Below are positions 24,731-33,744 of a stretch of DNA of 64,000 nucleotides, piece by piece. The position numbers and the translations under genes were made by a program. Under the pieces are notes generated by a model that worked only from the letters and a program-made list of their open reading frames with translations, had not been told where the DNA came from and made no database searches. Position 1 is the stretch's first letter; the number at the start of each line of letters is the position of its first letter. The stretch comes from DZBG01 sp049241565. Lineage in GTDB: Bacteria > Bdellovibrionota > Bacteriovoracia > Bacteriovoracales > Bacteriovoracaceae. Location of the stretch: NCBI GenBank assembly GCA_049241565.1, contig JBMLQL010000050.1, positions 1 through 64,000 of the forward strand, given 5' to 3'.

Positions 24731-27142
24731 ATGGAATACAATTTTTCAGAGATCGAACCAAAGTGGCAAAAAATCTGGGATGACCAGAAAACTTTTAAGG
24801 CCATCAAAGATAATTCAAAACCAAAATATTATGTTCTCGATATGTTTCCCTACCCTTCAGGAGCGGGCCTACACGTTGGTCACCCTGAGGGATATACTGC
24901 TACTGATATCATGGCACGCTTTAAGCGCATGAAAGGATTTAATGTCCTTCATCCAATGGGCTGGGATTCATTTGGTCTTCCTGCTGAAAACCACGCTATC
25001 AAAACAGGAACTCATCCTAATGTGACGACTCAAGAGAATATTAAAACCTTTACTCGTCAATTAAAGTCTCTTGGCTTCTCTTATGATTGGGATCGTGAGA
25101 TTGCCACTTCGAATGTAGATTACTATCGCTGGACTCAATGGATTTTTGTTCAACTCTATAATAAGGGACTGGCTTATGAGTCTCATATGATGGTGAACTG
25201 GTGTCCTAATTTGAAAACGGTTCTTGCCAACGAGGAAGTGATCAATGGTCTTTCTGAAGTTGGCGGTCACCCCGTCATCAGAAAACCTATGAAGCAGTGG
25301 ATGCTCAAAATTACTGAATATGCTGAACGCCTCATCGAGGATCTTGATCTTCTAGATTGGCCAGAATCAGTGAAAGAGATGCAACGAGTTTGGGTTGGAA
25401 AATCTGAGGGAGCAACGATCAAATTCAAAGTTGATGGCCTATCAGAAGAAATTGAAGTTTTCACTTCGCGTCCTGATACACTTTTCGGAGCAACCTATAT
25501 GGTCCTCGCTCCTGAGCACAAGCTCGTTGATATTATCACCTCAGCTGCTCAAAAAGAGGCCATTGCTGCTTATAAACTCGAAACGGAAAAGAAATCTGAT
25601 CTTGAGCGAACAGAGCTCAACAAAGATAAGTCAGGAGCTTTCACGGGATCTTATGCCATTAATCCGGCCAACGGTAAAAAAGTTCCTGTGTATATTGCCG
25701 ACTATGTTCTAGCGACTTATGGAACAGGGGCCATCATGTCAGTTCCAGCTCATGATGAGCGTGATCATGAGTTTGCTAAAAAATTTAATCTCGAGATTAT
25801 TGAAGTTGTTAAAGGTGGTAATGTTGAAGAGGCAGCTTTCACTGAAGATGGTGAACATGTCAATTCTGACTTCCTTGACGGCCTAGGTAAAGCTGATGCC
25901 ATTGCTAAAATGATTACATGGCTTGAAGAGAAAAAAATCGGTCATAAAAAAATTAATTATAAACTTCGTGACTGGTTATTTTCTCGTCAGCGCTACTGGG
26001 GAGAACCGTTCCCAATTCTTAAATTTGAAGATGGTACAGTTCGCTGCTTAGATGCCGATGAACTTCCTGTGGCCCTTCCAGAAGTTGAAAAATATGAACC
26101 CGCAGGAACAGGTGAATCTCCTCTGGCCACTATTGATGAATGGGTTAATATCATTGATCCAAAAACTGGTAAGAAAGCTCGTCGTGAAACAAATACGATG
26201 CCTCAGTGGGCCGGATCATGTTGGTACTATCTTCGCTTCTGTGATCCACAAAACGCCAAAGCTCCTTGGGACTCGGAAATTGAAAAATACTGGATGCCGG
26301 TTGATCTTTACGTTGGTGGGGCCGAGCATGCGGTTCTTCACCTTCTCTACTCACGCTTCTGGCACAAGGTTCTTTACGATCTAGGTCTTGTATCGACAAA
26401 AGAGCCATTCCATAAACTAGTGAACCAAGGAATGATTCTTGGAGAAGACGGAGAGAAAATGAGTAAGTCACGTGGAAACGTGATTAATCCAGACTCTGTC
26501 GTCAAAGAATATGGCGCCGATACTCTTCGTATTTATGAAATGTTCATGGGCCCACTTGAGAAGACTAAGCCTTGGTCAATGAATGGTGTGAAAGGTGTTT
26601 ATGGATTTATCTCGAAGGCCTACCGCCTTCTTGCAGACAAAGAAAACATTCACACGGGGACTGAAGATGTTGAGACTCAAAAACTTCTTCACAAGACCAT
26701 TAAAAAAGTAACTTCAGATATTGAAGAGATGAAGTTTAATACGGCTGTCTCGCAGATGATGATTTTCACTAATCACATCACGAAAGTAAAAAAAGTAACG
26801 AAAGAAACAGCGGAGAAATTTGCTCTTATCCTTTCACCATTTGCTCCTCATGCTGCTGAGGAAATTTGGGCTTCATGTGGTCACACTCAGACTCTGGCTT
26901 ATGAAAAATGGCCTAGCTTTGATGAGAGTCTTGCTAAAGATGATATGATCACCATGGCGGTTCAGATTAATGGAAAGACTCGTGCCACCATTGATGTGGC
27001 CGCAGATATTTCAAAAGAAGACTTTATGAATCTTGCCAAACAAGACGAGAAAGTCGCTAAATATCTCGCCTCAGGAACACTGCTAAAAGAGATCTACGTG
27101 CCAGGAAAAATTTGTAATTTAGTCATTAAAGAAAATGCATAG
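24731..27142 (+). CDS. leuS: Leucyl-tRNA synthetase
   Basis: An 803-residue class I aminoacyl-tRNA synthetase, of the bacterial size (Bacillus LeuRS is about 804). The HIGH motif is HVGHPEGYTATD (about 48-59) and the KMSKS motif is EKMSKSRGN (about 576). Between them lies the CP1 editing domain (about 220-390), with TSRPDTLFGATYMVLAPEH containing the conserved threonine-rich editing segment. The C-terminal tRNA-binding and leucine-specific parts are complete. It charges tRNA-Leu and proofreads norvaline and similar amino acids. Followed by a strong terminator. Confidence 0.98.
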   Translation: MEYNFSEIEPKWQKIWDDQKTFKAIKDNSKPKYYVLDMFPYPSGAGLHVGHPEGYTATDIMARFKRMKGFNVLHPMGWDSFGLPAENHAIKTGTHPNVTTQENIKTFTRQLKSLGFSYDWDREIATSNVDYYRWTQWIFVQLYNKGLAYESHMMVNWCPNLKTVLANEEVINGLSEVGGHPVIRKPMKQWMLKITEYAERLIEDLDLLDWPESVKEMQRVWVGKSEGATIKFKVDGLSEEIEVFTSRPDTLFGATYMVLAPEHKLVDIITSAAQKEAIAAYKLETEKKSDLERTELNKDKSGAFTGSYAINPANGKKVPVYIADYVLATYGTGAIMSVPAHDERDHEFAKKFNLEIIEVVKGGNVEEAAFTEDGEHVNSDFLDGLGKADAIAKMITWLEEKKIGHKKINYKLRDWLFSRQRYWGEPFPILKFEDGTVRCLDADELPVALPEVEKYEPAGTGESPLATIDEWVNIIDPKTGKKARRETNTMPQWAGSCWYYLRFCDPQNAKAPWDSEIEKYWMPVDLYVGGAEHAVLHLLYSRFWHKVLYDLGLVSTKEPFHKLVNQGMILGEDGEKMSKSRGNVINPDSVVKEYGADTLRIYEMFMGPLEKTKPWSMNGVKGVYGFISKAYRLLADKENIHTGTEDVETQKLLHKTIKKVTSDIEEMKFNTAVSQMMIFTNHITKVKKVTKETAEKFALILSPFAPHAAEEIWASCGHTQTLAYEKWPSFDESLAKDDMITMAVQINGKTRATIDVAADISKEDFMNLAKQDEKVAKYLASGTLLKEIYVPGKICNLVIKENA

Positions 27143-27152
27143 ATGAAAAAGG

Positions 27153-27177
27153 AAACCCGCCATTCGGCGGGTTTTTT
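27153..27177 (+). terminator. Terminator of leuS
   Basis: AAACCCGCC (27153-27161) pairs with GGCGGGTTT (27166-27174), loop ATTC, followed by TTTTTT. Strong intrinsic terminator 10 bases after the leuS stop. Confidence 0.95.
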
Positions 27178-27205
27178 GTGTGTATGATGTCTATATAAGT
27201 GCAGG

Positions 27206-27613
27206 TTAGTAGACTGAACTTTTTTTTACAGGTTGTTTGAGACACTGAACGCTGAAAGAGAAATCAGCGTGCACAACGATCTTTCCGAAGTACTTGTTAT
27301 CTTCATAGAAATTCAATTTTCCAAAAATATCTTCTTGATCATCATAGAAATTAATTTCGAGAGCATTCTTTGAGATTTCAATCTTGGCTCGATCAGAGAG
27401 TTGAAGTCTTTGTTTCTTACCAATAATTGTTTGAAATCTAATTTCTCCAGGGAAACCCTTTTTTAGAATAAAGGTATGGAGTTCTTTGTATTCAACTCCT
27501 GGAGTGACTTCAGCTCCACCACCATGAAAACGAACAACGTCACAAACGTAAAGGTCTTTAGACCAAGCATTAACCGCGACAATCATTCCAAGAATAATAA
27601 GAAATTGCTTCAT
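27206..27613 (-). CDS. Small exported hypothetical protein
   Basis: A 135-residue product with signal peptide MKQFLIILGMIVAVNAWS. Mature part: mostly beta strands (DLYVCDVVRFHGGG, LHTFILKKG, EIRFQTIIG, KIVVHADFSFSVQCLKQ) with two Cys that can bridge the first and last strand. It resembles a small beta-barrel or beta-sandwich but I do not recognise a family. Start at 27613 chosen for AGAGGT upstream; a longer frame adds 14 residues. Confidence 0.7.
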   Translation of the reverse strand: MKQFLIILGMIVAVNAWSKDLYVCDVVRFHGGGAEVTPGVEYKELHTFILKKGFPGEIRFQTIIGKKQRLQLSDRAKIEISKNALEINFYDDQEDIFGKLNFYEDNKYFGKIVVHADFSFSVQCLKQPVKKSSVY

Positions 27614-27733
27614 GAACAAACCTCTAAATTTCAAACCGCACGGGTTATAAAACAAACAGAGAGTAGTTGTGAATGGAATTCTGTAAAAAAAGAAATTGTT
27701 GCAGAGGGCCTAAGATGGCCCTCTCTGTAAGAA

Positions 27734-28411
27734 TTATTGAAAGAGAGGGATAAAATAGTTCACTAACGTCAGTCCAAGCCCAGAAAGAACAGGAATAGTG
27801 AGGTTATCATCAATATTAAAGGCCGATACTAGCTCAGAAAGTGAACCAATGACGCCACCCAGAACAGCAAAAATCAACAAACTCGATGAGATTTCAGCGG
27901 TATTCATACAATAAAAAAGAGTGATGAGGTAACAAGTAAAAAAACCTGCCACAGCTCCCTGGAGCGACTTATTAGGAAGAATCTTATCTTTTCCGTAAAG
28001 CACACCAAAAAATGACGAAACTGGGTCTGAGAAGACAAGAAACATAATAGAGATAATCGCTAAATCTCTTTGATAAAAGAAAAGGGCCAGAGAAATACCA
28101 AGGGCATAGAATGGAAGACCACTCATTCCCTCTTTCTCAGAGCGTCTCATCAGAGGCCCCATCACCTTTAAAATCAGCACGTTAAGAGAGTGGTGGCGAG
28201 AGCGAACCAGATCCATCGTAAAGCCACCAATAGCAATCAAGAGGGCGACGATGGCCCACATGAATGTGTCCTGTTCAGAGCGAAAGAACAGAAAAAGAGC
28301 GCAAGAACCGGTACAGATATGCCAAATTTTTCTTAGTAAATGTAAGTCAGACCTCTTGTGAAGGACTTTATCAATCGATGAATCATAACCATGACTCTGA
28401 GTTGAGCTCAT
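27734..28411 (-). CDS. Dolichol/phytol-kinase-type CTP-dependent membrane kinase
   Basis: A 225-residue membrane protein with about 6-7 helices, resembling the SEC59/DGK1/phytol-kinase family of CTP-dependent lipid kinases. Recognisable segments are LRKIWHICTG at the N-terminus, SDPVSSFFGVLYGKDK followed by KSLQGAVAGF, and the C-terminal DDNLTIPVLSG. These include the conserved acidic and Lys residues of the nucleotide site. It probably phosphorylates a lipid alcohol such as diacylglycerol or an isoprenoid alcohol at the inner membrane. CDP-diglyceride synthase-type cytidylyltransferases are the nearest alternative. Confidence 0.8.
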   Translation of the reverse strand: MSSTQSHGYDSSIDKVLHKRSDLHLLRKIWHICTGSCALFLFFRSEQDTFMWAIVALLIAIGGFTMDLVRSRHHSLNVLILKVMGPLMRRSEKEGMSGLPFYALGISLALFFYQRDLAIISIMFLVFSDPVSSFFGVLYGKDKILPNKSLQGAVAGFFTCYLITLFYCMNTAEISSSLLIFAVLGGVIGSLSELVSAFNIDDNLTIPVLSGLGLTLVNYFIPLFQ

Positions 28412-28537
28412 TCATACTCCTTAAACAAATCGCAATTTGAATCTCAACAATTTAATGGACTGAGGCCTGTTCGTCCAGTTTAGAGTGAATTTTATAACAC
28501 AAGGAATTAACCAGTTAATTTCTTTAATATTAACGCT

Positions 28538-28566
28538 TTTCAAAAAACCCCATCACTCTCTATAAT
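28538..28566 (+). promoter_or_regulatory. Promoter for the FlhG-like operon
   Basis: TATAAT at 28561-28566 with a weak -35 (TTTCAA, 28538-28543) 17 bases upstream; a start near 28573 leaves about 17 bases before the ATG. Confidence 0.5.
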
Positions 28567-28589
28567 TTTTCTATTAAGGAATCACAAAT

Positions 28590-29522
28590 ATGATGATGGA
28601 TAATTTCGGTGTTACACCACAATCACAACCTCTGAAAAGAATCTGGGCCATTGGTGGCGGAAAAGGTGGAGTTGGAAAGAGTTTAGTCTCGGCCAATGTT
28701 TCTATCTGTCTGGCCTTAATGGGATATAAAGTTGTTGCTGTCGATCTGGATCTTGGTGGGGCCAACCTTCACACTTGTCTTGGTATTCCTATACCAAGTG
28801 TGACTCTCTCTGATTTGATTTCGAAAAAAGTCACAAATGTTGAAGACCTTCTTGTTTCAACACCTATTTCAAATCTTAAAATGATCAGCGGTGCTCAAGA
28901 TGAACTAGGTATCGCCAACCTCAAGCACATGCATAAAAATGAAATCATTCAATCTCTTCACGGACTGAACGCTGATTTTATTATTTTTGACTTAGGGGCC
29001 GGAACATCTTTTAACACTCTTGATTTTTTTATCTCTGCTGATAAGGGAATTCTAGTTGTTCTTCCTGAGCCTACTTCTATTGAGAATACTTACCGTTTTG
29101 TAAAATCTGTCTTCTATCGTCGATTAAAGATGATCGAGGGGATTTTAGATATTGAACCTCTTATCGATGAGGCGATGAACGCCAAACTCAGCTCAGGACA
29201 ACTTTCTCCTTCTGATCTCATTCGTAAGATTACAGAAATGAATCCTGAAGTAGGACACAAGATTAAAACTGATCTTGCGGAGTTCAAACCTCAACTCGTG
29301 ATGAATCAAGTACGATCTCAGGCCGATATTGATATTGGGTACTCAATTCAAAGTATCTGCCGAAAATATTTTGGAATCGATATGAGCTTCCCTGGCTATC
29401 TTGATTACGATCAATCTGTTTGGCAGAGTGTTCGCAAGAGAAAGCCTCTACTCATCGAATTTCCTCACTCTCGTCTTGTGAATAATTTTGATCGAATTGT
29501 TCACCGACTGTTAGATCAATAA
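28590..29522 (+). CDS. MinD/ParA-family ATPase, FlhG-like
   Basis: A 310-residue deviant-Walker P-loop ATPase. The Walker A is GGGKGGVGKSLVSANVS, Walker A' VVAVDLDLGGANLHTCLG, and the switch FIIFDLGAGTSFNTLDF. It lacks the extra N-terminal metal-binding domains of Mrp. FlhG/YlxH-type proteins control flagellum number and MinD-type ones septum placement, and this one most resembles the FlhG branch, but the flagellar genes are 30 kb away. Length and the N-terminal MMMDNFGVTPQSQPLKRIW extension are typical for the group found in deltaproteobacteria-like bacteria. It is followed 17 bases later by a J-domain/HTH protein and probably acts with it. Confidence 0.85.
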   Translation: MMMDNFGVTPQSQPLKRIWAIGGGKGGVGKSLVSANVSICLALMGYKVVAVDLDLGGANLHTCLGIPIPSVTLSDLISKKVTNVEDLLVSTPISNLKMISGAQDELGIANLKHMHKNEIIQSLHGLNADFIIFDLGAGTSFNTLDFFISADKGILVVLPEPTSIENTYRFVKSVFYRRLKMIEGILDIEPLIDEAMNAKLSSGQLSPSDLIRKITEMNPEVGHKIKTDLAEFKPQLVMNQVRSQADIDIGYSIQSICRKYFGIDMSFPGYLDYDQSVWQSVRKRKPLLIEFPHSRLVNNFDRIVHRLLDQ

Positions 29523-29539
29523 TTCTGGAGAATCAAAGC

Positions 29540-30238
29540 ATGGAAGCAGAGAAAAAAAATTATTACGATGTTCTAGATATTCCTCACAACGCGTCTCCTC
29601 AGGCCATCGAAACGGCCTATATTAGAGGGAAAAACGCTTATTCTGGTGATAGTGCGGCTCTCTACTCACTTATGACTAATGATGAATGTAGGGCCATTCT
29701 AGAGCAAATCGAAGAAGCTTACTCTGTTCTTGGTTTTCCAGAAAAAAGACGTGAGTACGATCGCGTTCGTGGATTTAATCAGGTTCAGCAACAAACTCCA
29801 TATGCACAGAAATCAGATTCACTTCATCAACGTATGACATTTGAAAACAGACCTCAAAATCAAGTTCAATACGAAGACTACAGTTCAAATTTGATTGAAT
29901 CAAAAGTTTCAAAGGTGATGGCCCAGAAAAAATTCGGGCTGGAGTTTGCTGAAAATCCAGAGATGGATAAAAAGATTGCTGAGATGACTCACTTCACAGG
30001 TCCATCACTCAAAGAAATTCGTGAGTATAAGAATGTGACGATTGAACGTATGGCCGAAATGACAAAGGTTTCTAAATCTCACATCATCGGTATTGAAAAT
30101 GATGATACGTCAAAGCTTCCTGCTGATGTTTATGTACGTGGTTATGTTTTCCAATACGCTAAAGTTTTAAAATTGAATCCAGATCTGGTGGCCCAAAGCT
30201 ATATGCTTCATTTCAAAAAACTAAGAGCAACTAAGTAA
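29540..30238 (+). CDS. Degenerate J-domain fused to RodZ-type HTH
   Basis: A 232-residue cytoplasmic protein. Residues about 6-75 look like a DnaJ J-domain (YYDVLDIPHNASPQAIETAY, and near the end EEAYSVLGFPEKRREYD), but the HPD tripeptide that stimulates DnaK is absent from the loop between helices II and III. A linker rich in Gln follows. Residues about 155-215 form a RodZ/HTH_25-type domain (LKEIREYKNVTIERMAEMT, then SKSHIIGIENDD, LPADVYVRGYVFQYAKVL). No membrane helix is present, unlike RodZ. Acts with the FlhG-like ATPase just upstream; DNA binding or scaffold function are both possible. Confidence 0.75.
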   Translation: MEAEKKNYYDVLDIPHNASPQAIETAYIRGKNAYSGDSAALYSLMTNDECRAILEQIEEAYSVLGFPEKRREYDRVRGFNQVQQQTPYAQKSDSLHQRMTFENRPQNQVQYEDYSSNLIESKVSKVMAQKKFGLEFAENPEMDKKIAEMTHFTGPSLKEIREYKNVTIERMAEMTKVSKSHIIGIENDDTSKLPADVYVRGYVFQYAKVLKLNPDLVAQSYMLHFKKLRATK

Positions 30239-30243
30239 TACTC

Positions 30244-31236
30244 ATGGAGACCGAACTTCAAGTAGATGCCGATCAAATATTTGAAGTCACGGTCTCCGAA
30301 ACTGACCGACAAGAATTTAAACGTCTCGATCAATTTCTTGCAGAAAGAATCCCGACTCTCTCACGCAGCACCATTAAAAGATTATTCGAAGAAGATCAAA
30401 TTTCTATCTCTCCTGAGCAGAAGTTTGAATTAAAAAAAATGCCTGCAGCAGGAACAGTTGTCTCCGTCGAAGTTCCCCCTCCCATTCCAACAGATCTTAT
30501 TGCTGAAAATATTCCTCTCGAGGTTCTTTTTGAAGATCAGCATCTTATCATTATCAATAAACCTGCTGGCCTCGTTGTTCACCCGGCTCCAGGGCATTAT
30601 ACCGGAACCTTAGTAAACGCCATTCTTTATCGCTGTCCTGATCTCAAAGGCATTGGCAGTGAGAAGCGCCCTGGTATTGTTCACCGTCTTGATATGGGGA
30701 CCAGTGGGGTCATGGTGGTGGCCAAAGATCAAGAGACTCATGAAGGACTCGTAAAACTTTTCTCTACTCATGATATTGAAAGAAAATATGAAGCACTCTG
30801 TTTTGGGACTCCCAAATCAATGAGTGGAAAAATAGAAACTTCTATCGGACGCCACCCACAAAATCGTCTAAAGATGCACGCGGGTGTAAAAGATGGAAAA
30901 CGTGCTGTCACATTTTACAAAGTGCTTAACACTTCAGAGAAAATTTCTCATTTGGAATTAAAGCTTGAGACAGGACGAACTCACCAAATTAGAGTTCATC
31001 TCTCCCAAATGCTTCACACTCCAGTTTTGTGTGACCCCTTATATTCAGATTTTTCCGGTCACCTAAAAAGATTGCCTGCCAATGTTTCTGAAATGATTAA
31101 AGATTATCCTTATCAAATGCTTCACGCCAAAGTGTTGGGGTTTGTTCATCCTGTTACCAAACAAGAACTCAGGTTTGAGGCCAAGCCGCCCGCCCTTTTT
31201 CAAAAGGTAGCTGGCACCTTTTGGGGTGAAAAATGA
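30244..31236 (+). CDS. rluD: 23S rRNA pseudouridine synthase RluD-type
   Basis: A 330-residue RluA/RluD-family pseudouridine synthase. An N-terminal S4 RNA-binding domain (about 15-80) precedes the catalytic domain with PGIVHRLDMGTSGVMVVAK, which holds the catalytic Asp, and KLETGRTHQIRVHLS. RluD modifies helix 69 of 23S rRNA; with one gene of this kind visible, RluD or RluC specificity cannot be separated for certain, but the S4-plus-catalytic layout fits RluD. Its stop overlaps the start of pgeF. Confidence 0.92.
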   Translation: METELQVDADQIFEVTVSETDRQEFKRLDQFLAERIPTLSRSTIKRLFEEDQISISPEQKFELKKMPAAGTVVSVEVPPPIPTDLIAENIPLEVLFEDQHLIIINKPAGLVVHPAPGHYTGTLVNAILYRCPDLKGIGSEKRPGIVHRLDMGTSGVMVVAKDQETHEGLVKLFSTHDIERKYEALCFGTPKSMSGKIETSIGRHPQNRLKMHAGVKDGKRAVTFYKVLNTSEKISHLELKLETGRTHQIRVHLSQMLHTPVLCDPLYSDFSGHLKRLPANVSEMIKDYPYQMLHAKVLGFVHPVTKQELRFEAKPPALFQKVAGTFWGEK

Positions 31237-31823
31237 AGGTTTTTGAGTATCAATGCGGATGGGGTCGTTTTGAGACATGGACGGAAAAACCTTCGATGAC
31301 TCTTCTTCACACTCACCAAACTCATAGTATCAATATCGTTTCAAAAGATGAATGTCTTACAACCACTGAAGCCGATGGAATGATTTTTCACCAAGATGAG
31401 ATTCCATCACAGACGGCACTCGCGATTAAAACAGCCGACTGTATGCCTATTCTTCTTTTAGGTGAGCATGATTGTGTTTTTCTGCATGCTGGTTGGAAAG
31501 GATTGGCCGTAGGGATTTTAAAACAGCCACAAATTGCTCAGATTCAACCCATCTATGCCTTTATCGGTCCCAGTATTCACTCATGCTGTTTTGAAGTTTC
31601 AGAGGACTTTCATCATCATTTTAATGGCTCTCCCTATTTTGAACAAAGTGGAGGGAAATACTACTTTAATCTTCAAGCCGAGGCCTATGCTCAGCTCCAA
31701 TCTCAATTCCCTGATCTTCGTATAGAGATTGCACCACAGTGCACTTGTTGCGATAATACTTTTCATAGCTACAGACGAGATAAAACCTCAAATAGAAATT
31801 GGAATCTCTTTATCAAAGGATAG
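31233..31823 (+). CDS. pgeF: Laccase-domain protein (YfiH/PgeF, LACC1 type)
   Basis: A 196-residue member of the YfiH/LACC1 family. Motifs are LLHTHQTHSIN, IKTADCMPILL, FLHAGWKGLAVG and FIGPSIHSCCFEV, with the His and Cys residues of the zinc site present. Family enzymes act on purine nucleosides (phosphorylase/deaminase) and, in E. coli, edit peptidoglycan precursors; cytoplasmic. It is shorter than typical (about 240). It overlaps rluD by four bases (ATGA), the common rluD-yfiH arrangement. Confidence 0.9.
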   Translation: MKVFEYQCGWGRFETWTEKPSMTLLHTHQTHSINIVSKDECLTTTEADGMIFHQDEIPSQTALAIKTADCMPILLLGEHDCVFLHAGWKGLAVGILKQPQIAQIQPIYAFIGPSIHSCCFEVSEDFHHHFNGSPYFEQSGGKYYFNLQAEAYAQLQSQFPDLRIEIAPQCTCCDNTFHSYRRDKTSNRNWNLFIKG

Positions 31824-31828
31824 ATAAA

Positions 31829-32965
31829 ATGGAAAAACGCGGATTAACCCTTCAGGGAGTCACAGGACTAAACTTCCTGTATATCATCACTTCATTTGCT
31901 ATGATTGCCGTGAGTGTTTATTTAACAACTCATTACTACGATACTCTTTTTCCTACATCGATCGGTGGTGGGAAAAGTCTTTGTGATATTTCTAATTTTT
32001 TTAATTGTGACACAGCCACTTATTCACCGATGGCCGCTTTCCTCAAAGTTCCTATCGCTTTTCTCGGAGCGATCATGGGTTTGTTTTTCCTTTCATCTTC
32101 TATTTTTCCATCAGAAGGATATGAAAAAACGGCCAGTCTGGTAAGTAAGATCAATTTTATTGGATGCCTAGTTCTCTTTATTTATTCAATCACTGTCCTA
32201 GGAAGTCTTTGTCCATTCTGTACTCTTTATTATGTTCTCTCTGGAATTGTTTGCTTCCTTCTCTGGAAACATGGGCACAACTCATGGCAACCTCAGCTTA
32301 AAACAGCCGGTATCTGGCTAGCTATCACTCTTGTTGGAGCTGTTCTCATTAACCGCCACACAACAAGCAAAGAGCAAACATTAACTCAAATGAATTCAAG
32401 CGTGGTTGAGCAGTTTAACTCACTGGCCAACCTAGGTGAATCTGAAGAGTCACCTTATAAGATTCATATGAGCACAGAAAAATTTGCTGATGCGCCTATC
32501 AGAATTAGCGTTTTCTCAGACTTCGAATGTCCATTCTGTAAAATGGTGGCCGAGCAAATGCCTGAACTTATTCGTCGTTATAATGGAAAAATCAATATTC
32601 AGTATTTTTTCTATCCACTAGATAGTAAGTGTAATCCGAATATGAAAAATGGAATGCACCGTAATGCATGTGATGCGGCCATGATTGCGGCTTGTGATGA
32701 GTCAAAATTCGCTGTTGTTCATGATGAGATCTTTGCGAACCAAGATAAGATTGCCGATGCTATTCTTTCGATTACTAACAAACACGGATTAAAAAATTGT
32801 CTTGAAAATGCCGAGCTTAAGAATAAAGTGGCCGTTTCAATCAATGCTGCTTCTAAATACAATCTTCGTTCAACACCGACGATTATTGTCAACGGAAGAA
32901 AAATTGAAGGTTCAATCCCGAACGCTCAATTCTCGGCGATTTTTGACGACCTTTTGAAGAAATAA
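31829..32965 (+). CDS. VKOR-DsbA fusion, disulfide-forming protein
   Basis: A 378-residue fusion. The N-terminal part (about 10-180) is a vitamin K epoxide reductase-like bundle of four to five helices with the loop Cys (KSLCDISNFFNCD) and the CPFC active pair in LGSLCPFCTLYYV. The C-terminal part (about 215-378) is a thioredoxin/DsbA domain with DFECPFCKM and a cis-Pro loop RSTPTIIV. VKOR reoxidises the attached DsbA, so it makes disulfides in the periplasm, useful for the many Cys-containing exported proteins of this window. The start at 31829 follows AAAGGA by eight bases; a start ten codons earlier is less likely. Confidence 0.92.
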   Translation: MEKRGLTLQGVTGLNFLYIITSFAMIAVSVYLTTHYYDTLFPTSIGGGKSLCDISNFFNCDTATYSPMAAFLKVPIAFLGAIMGLFFLSSSIFPSEGYEKTASLVSKINFIGCLVLFIYSITVLGSLCPFCTLYYVLSGIVCFLLWKHGHNSWQPQLKTAGIWLAITLVGAVLINRHTTSKEQTLTQMNSSVVEQFNSLANLGESEESPYKIHMSTEKFADAPIRISVFSDFECPFCKMVAEQMPELIRRYNGKINIQYFFYPLDSKCNPNMKNGMHRNACDAAMIAACDESKFAVVHDEIFANQDKIADAILSITNKHGLKNCLENAELKNKVAVSINAASKYNLRSTPTIIVNGRKIEGSIPNAQFSAIFDDLLKK

Positions 32966-32967
32966 TT

Positions 32968-33744
32968 ATGTTTATAGAAACACACTGCCATCTGGATTAT
33001 TTGAAAGCCGAGGCCCTTGAGGAGTTACTTCTCAAGGCAGCCGAAGCGCAAATTGAAAAGATCATCACTATTGGTGTTGATCCTCAGAATCTGGATGGCG
33101 TTATGTCTCTGTCTCAAAATAATGAGAAGATCTATTTTACTCAGGGTATCCATCCTCATGATGCCAAAGAGGCCAGTGAGATCGACTTCAATAAGATCAT
33201 TGAGCGCTCAAAAATGCCAAAGATGGTAGCGGTGGGTGAGATTGGACTTGATTACCACTATAATAACTCCCCTCAAGATGTTCAGAAGAAAGTTTTTGAA
33301 AAACAACTTCAACTGGCCTGTGACTATGATCTTCCCGTTGTCATTCACACCCGTGACGCCGATGAAGACACTCGAGACATTCTTAAAAACTTTATTCCCC
33401 ATCTCAAACGGAAGGGAGTGGTTCATAGCTTTACCTCAGGAAAAGAACTTGCTGAATATGTTCTGAGCGAAGGGTTTTATCTTGGATTTAATGGCATTAT
33501 TACTTTTAAAAAAGCTGAAAACGTCCAAGAGATCGTAAAGATCGCTCCCTTAGAGCAAATTCTATTTGAAACAGACTCCCCATTTTTAACACCGGCTCCT
33601 CACCGTGGAAAAGAAAACGCTCCTTACTATCTCCCCTTTGTCGCTCACAAAGTGGCTGAACTTAAAGGAGAAACGATAGAGAAGATTCTCCCTATCGTTT
33701 ACCAGAACTCATTTGATTGTTTTTCAAAGTTAGCGAACAAGTAA
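32968..33744 (+). CDS. tatD: TatD family metal-dependent nuclease
   Basis: A 258-residue TIM-barrel hydrolase of the TatD family. The metal ligands are seen in ETHCHLDYL (two His), VGEIGLDYH (Glu), VIHTRDADED (His), VHSFTSG (His) and FETDSPFLTP (Asp). TatD enzymes are 3'-5' exonucleases acting on DNA in repair and turnover. It starts two bases after the VKOR-DsbA stop and closes the forward operon. Its 3' end overlaps the convergent metallopeptidase gene by 15 bases. Confidence 0.94.
   Translation: MFIETHCHLDYLKAEALEELLLKAAEAQIEKIITIGVDPQNLDGVMSLSQNNEKIYFTQGIHPHDAKEASEIDFNKIIERSKMPKMVAVGEIGLDYHYNNSPQDVQKKVFEKQLQLACDYDLPVVIHTRDADEDTRDILKNFIPHLKRKGVVHSFTSGKELAEYVLSEGFYLGFNGIITFKKAENVQEIVKIAPLEQILFETDSPFLTPAPHRGKENAPYYLPFVAHKVAELKGETIEKILPIVYQNSFDCFSKLANK

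Noticed and set aside
25061..26471. Several reading frames inside leuS on both strands
   Set aside because: All lie within the well-supported leuS frame, lack ribosome-binding sites and look like no known family.
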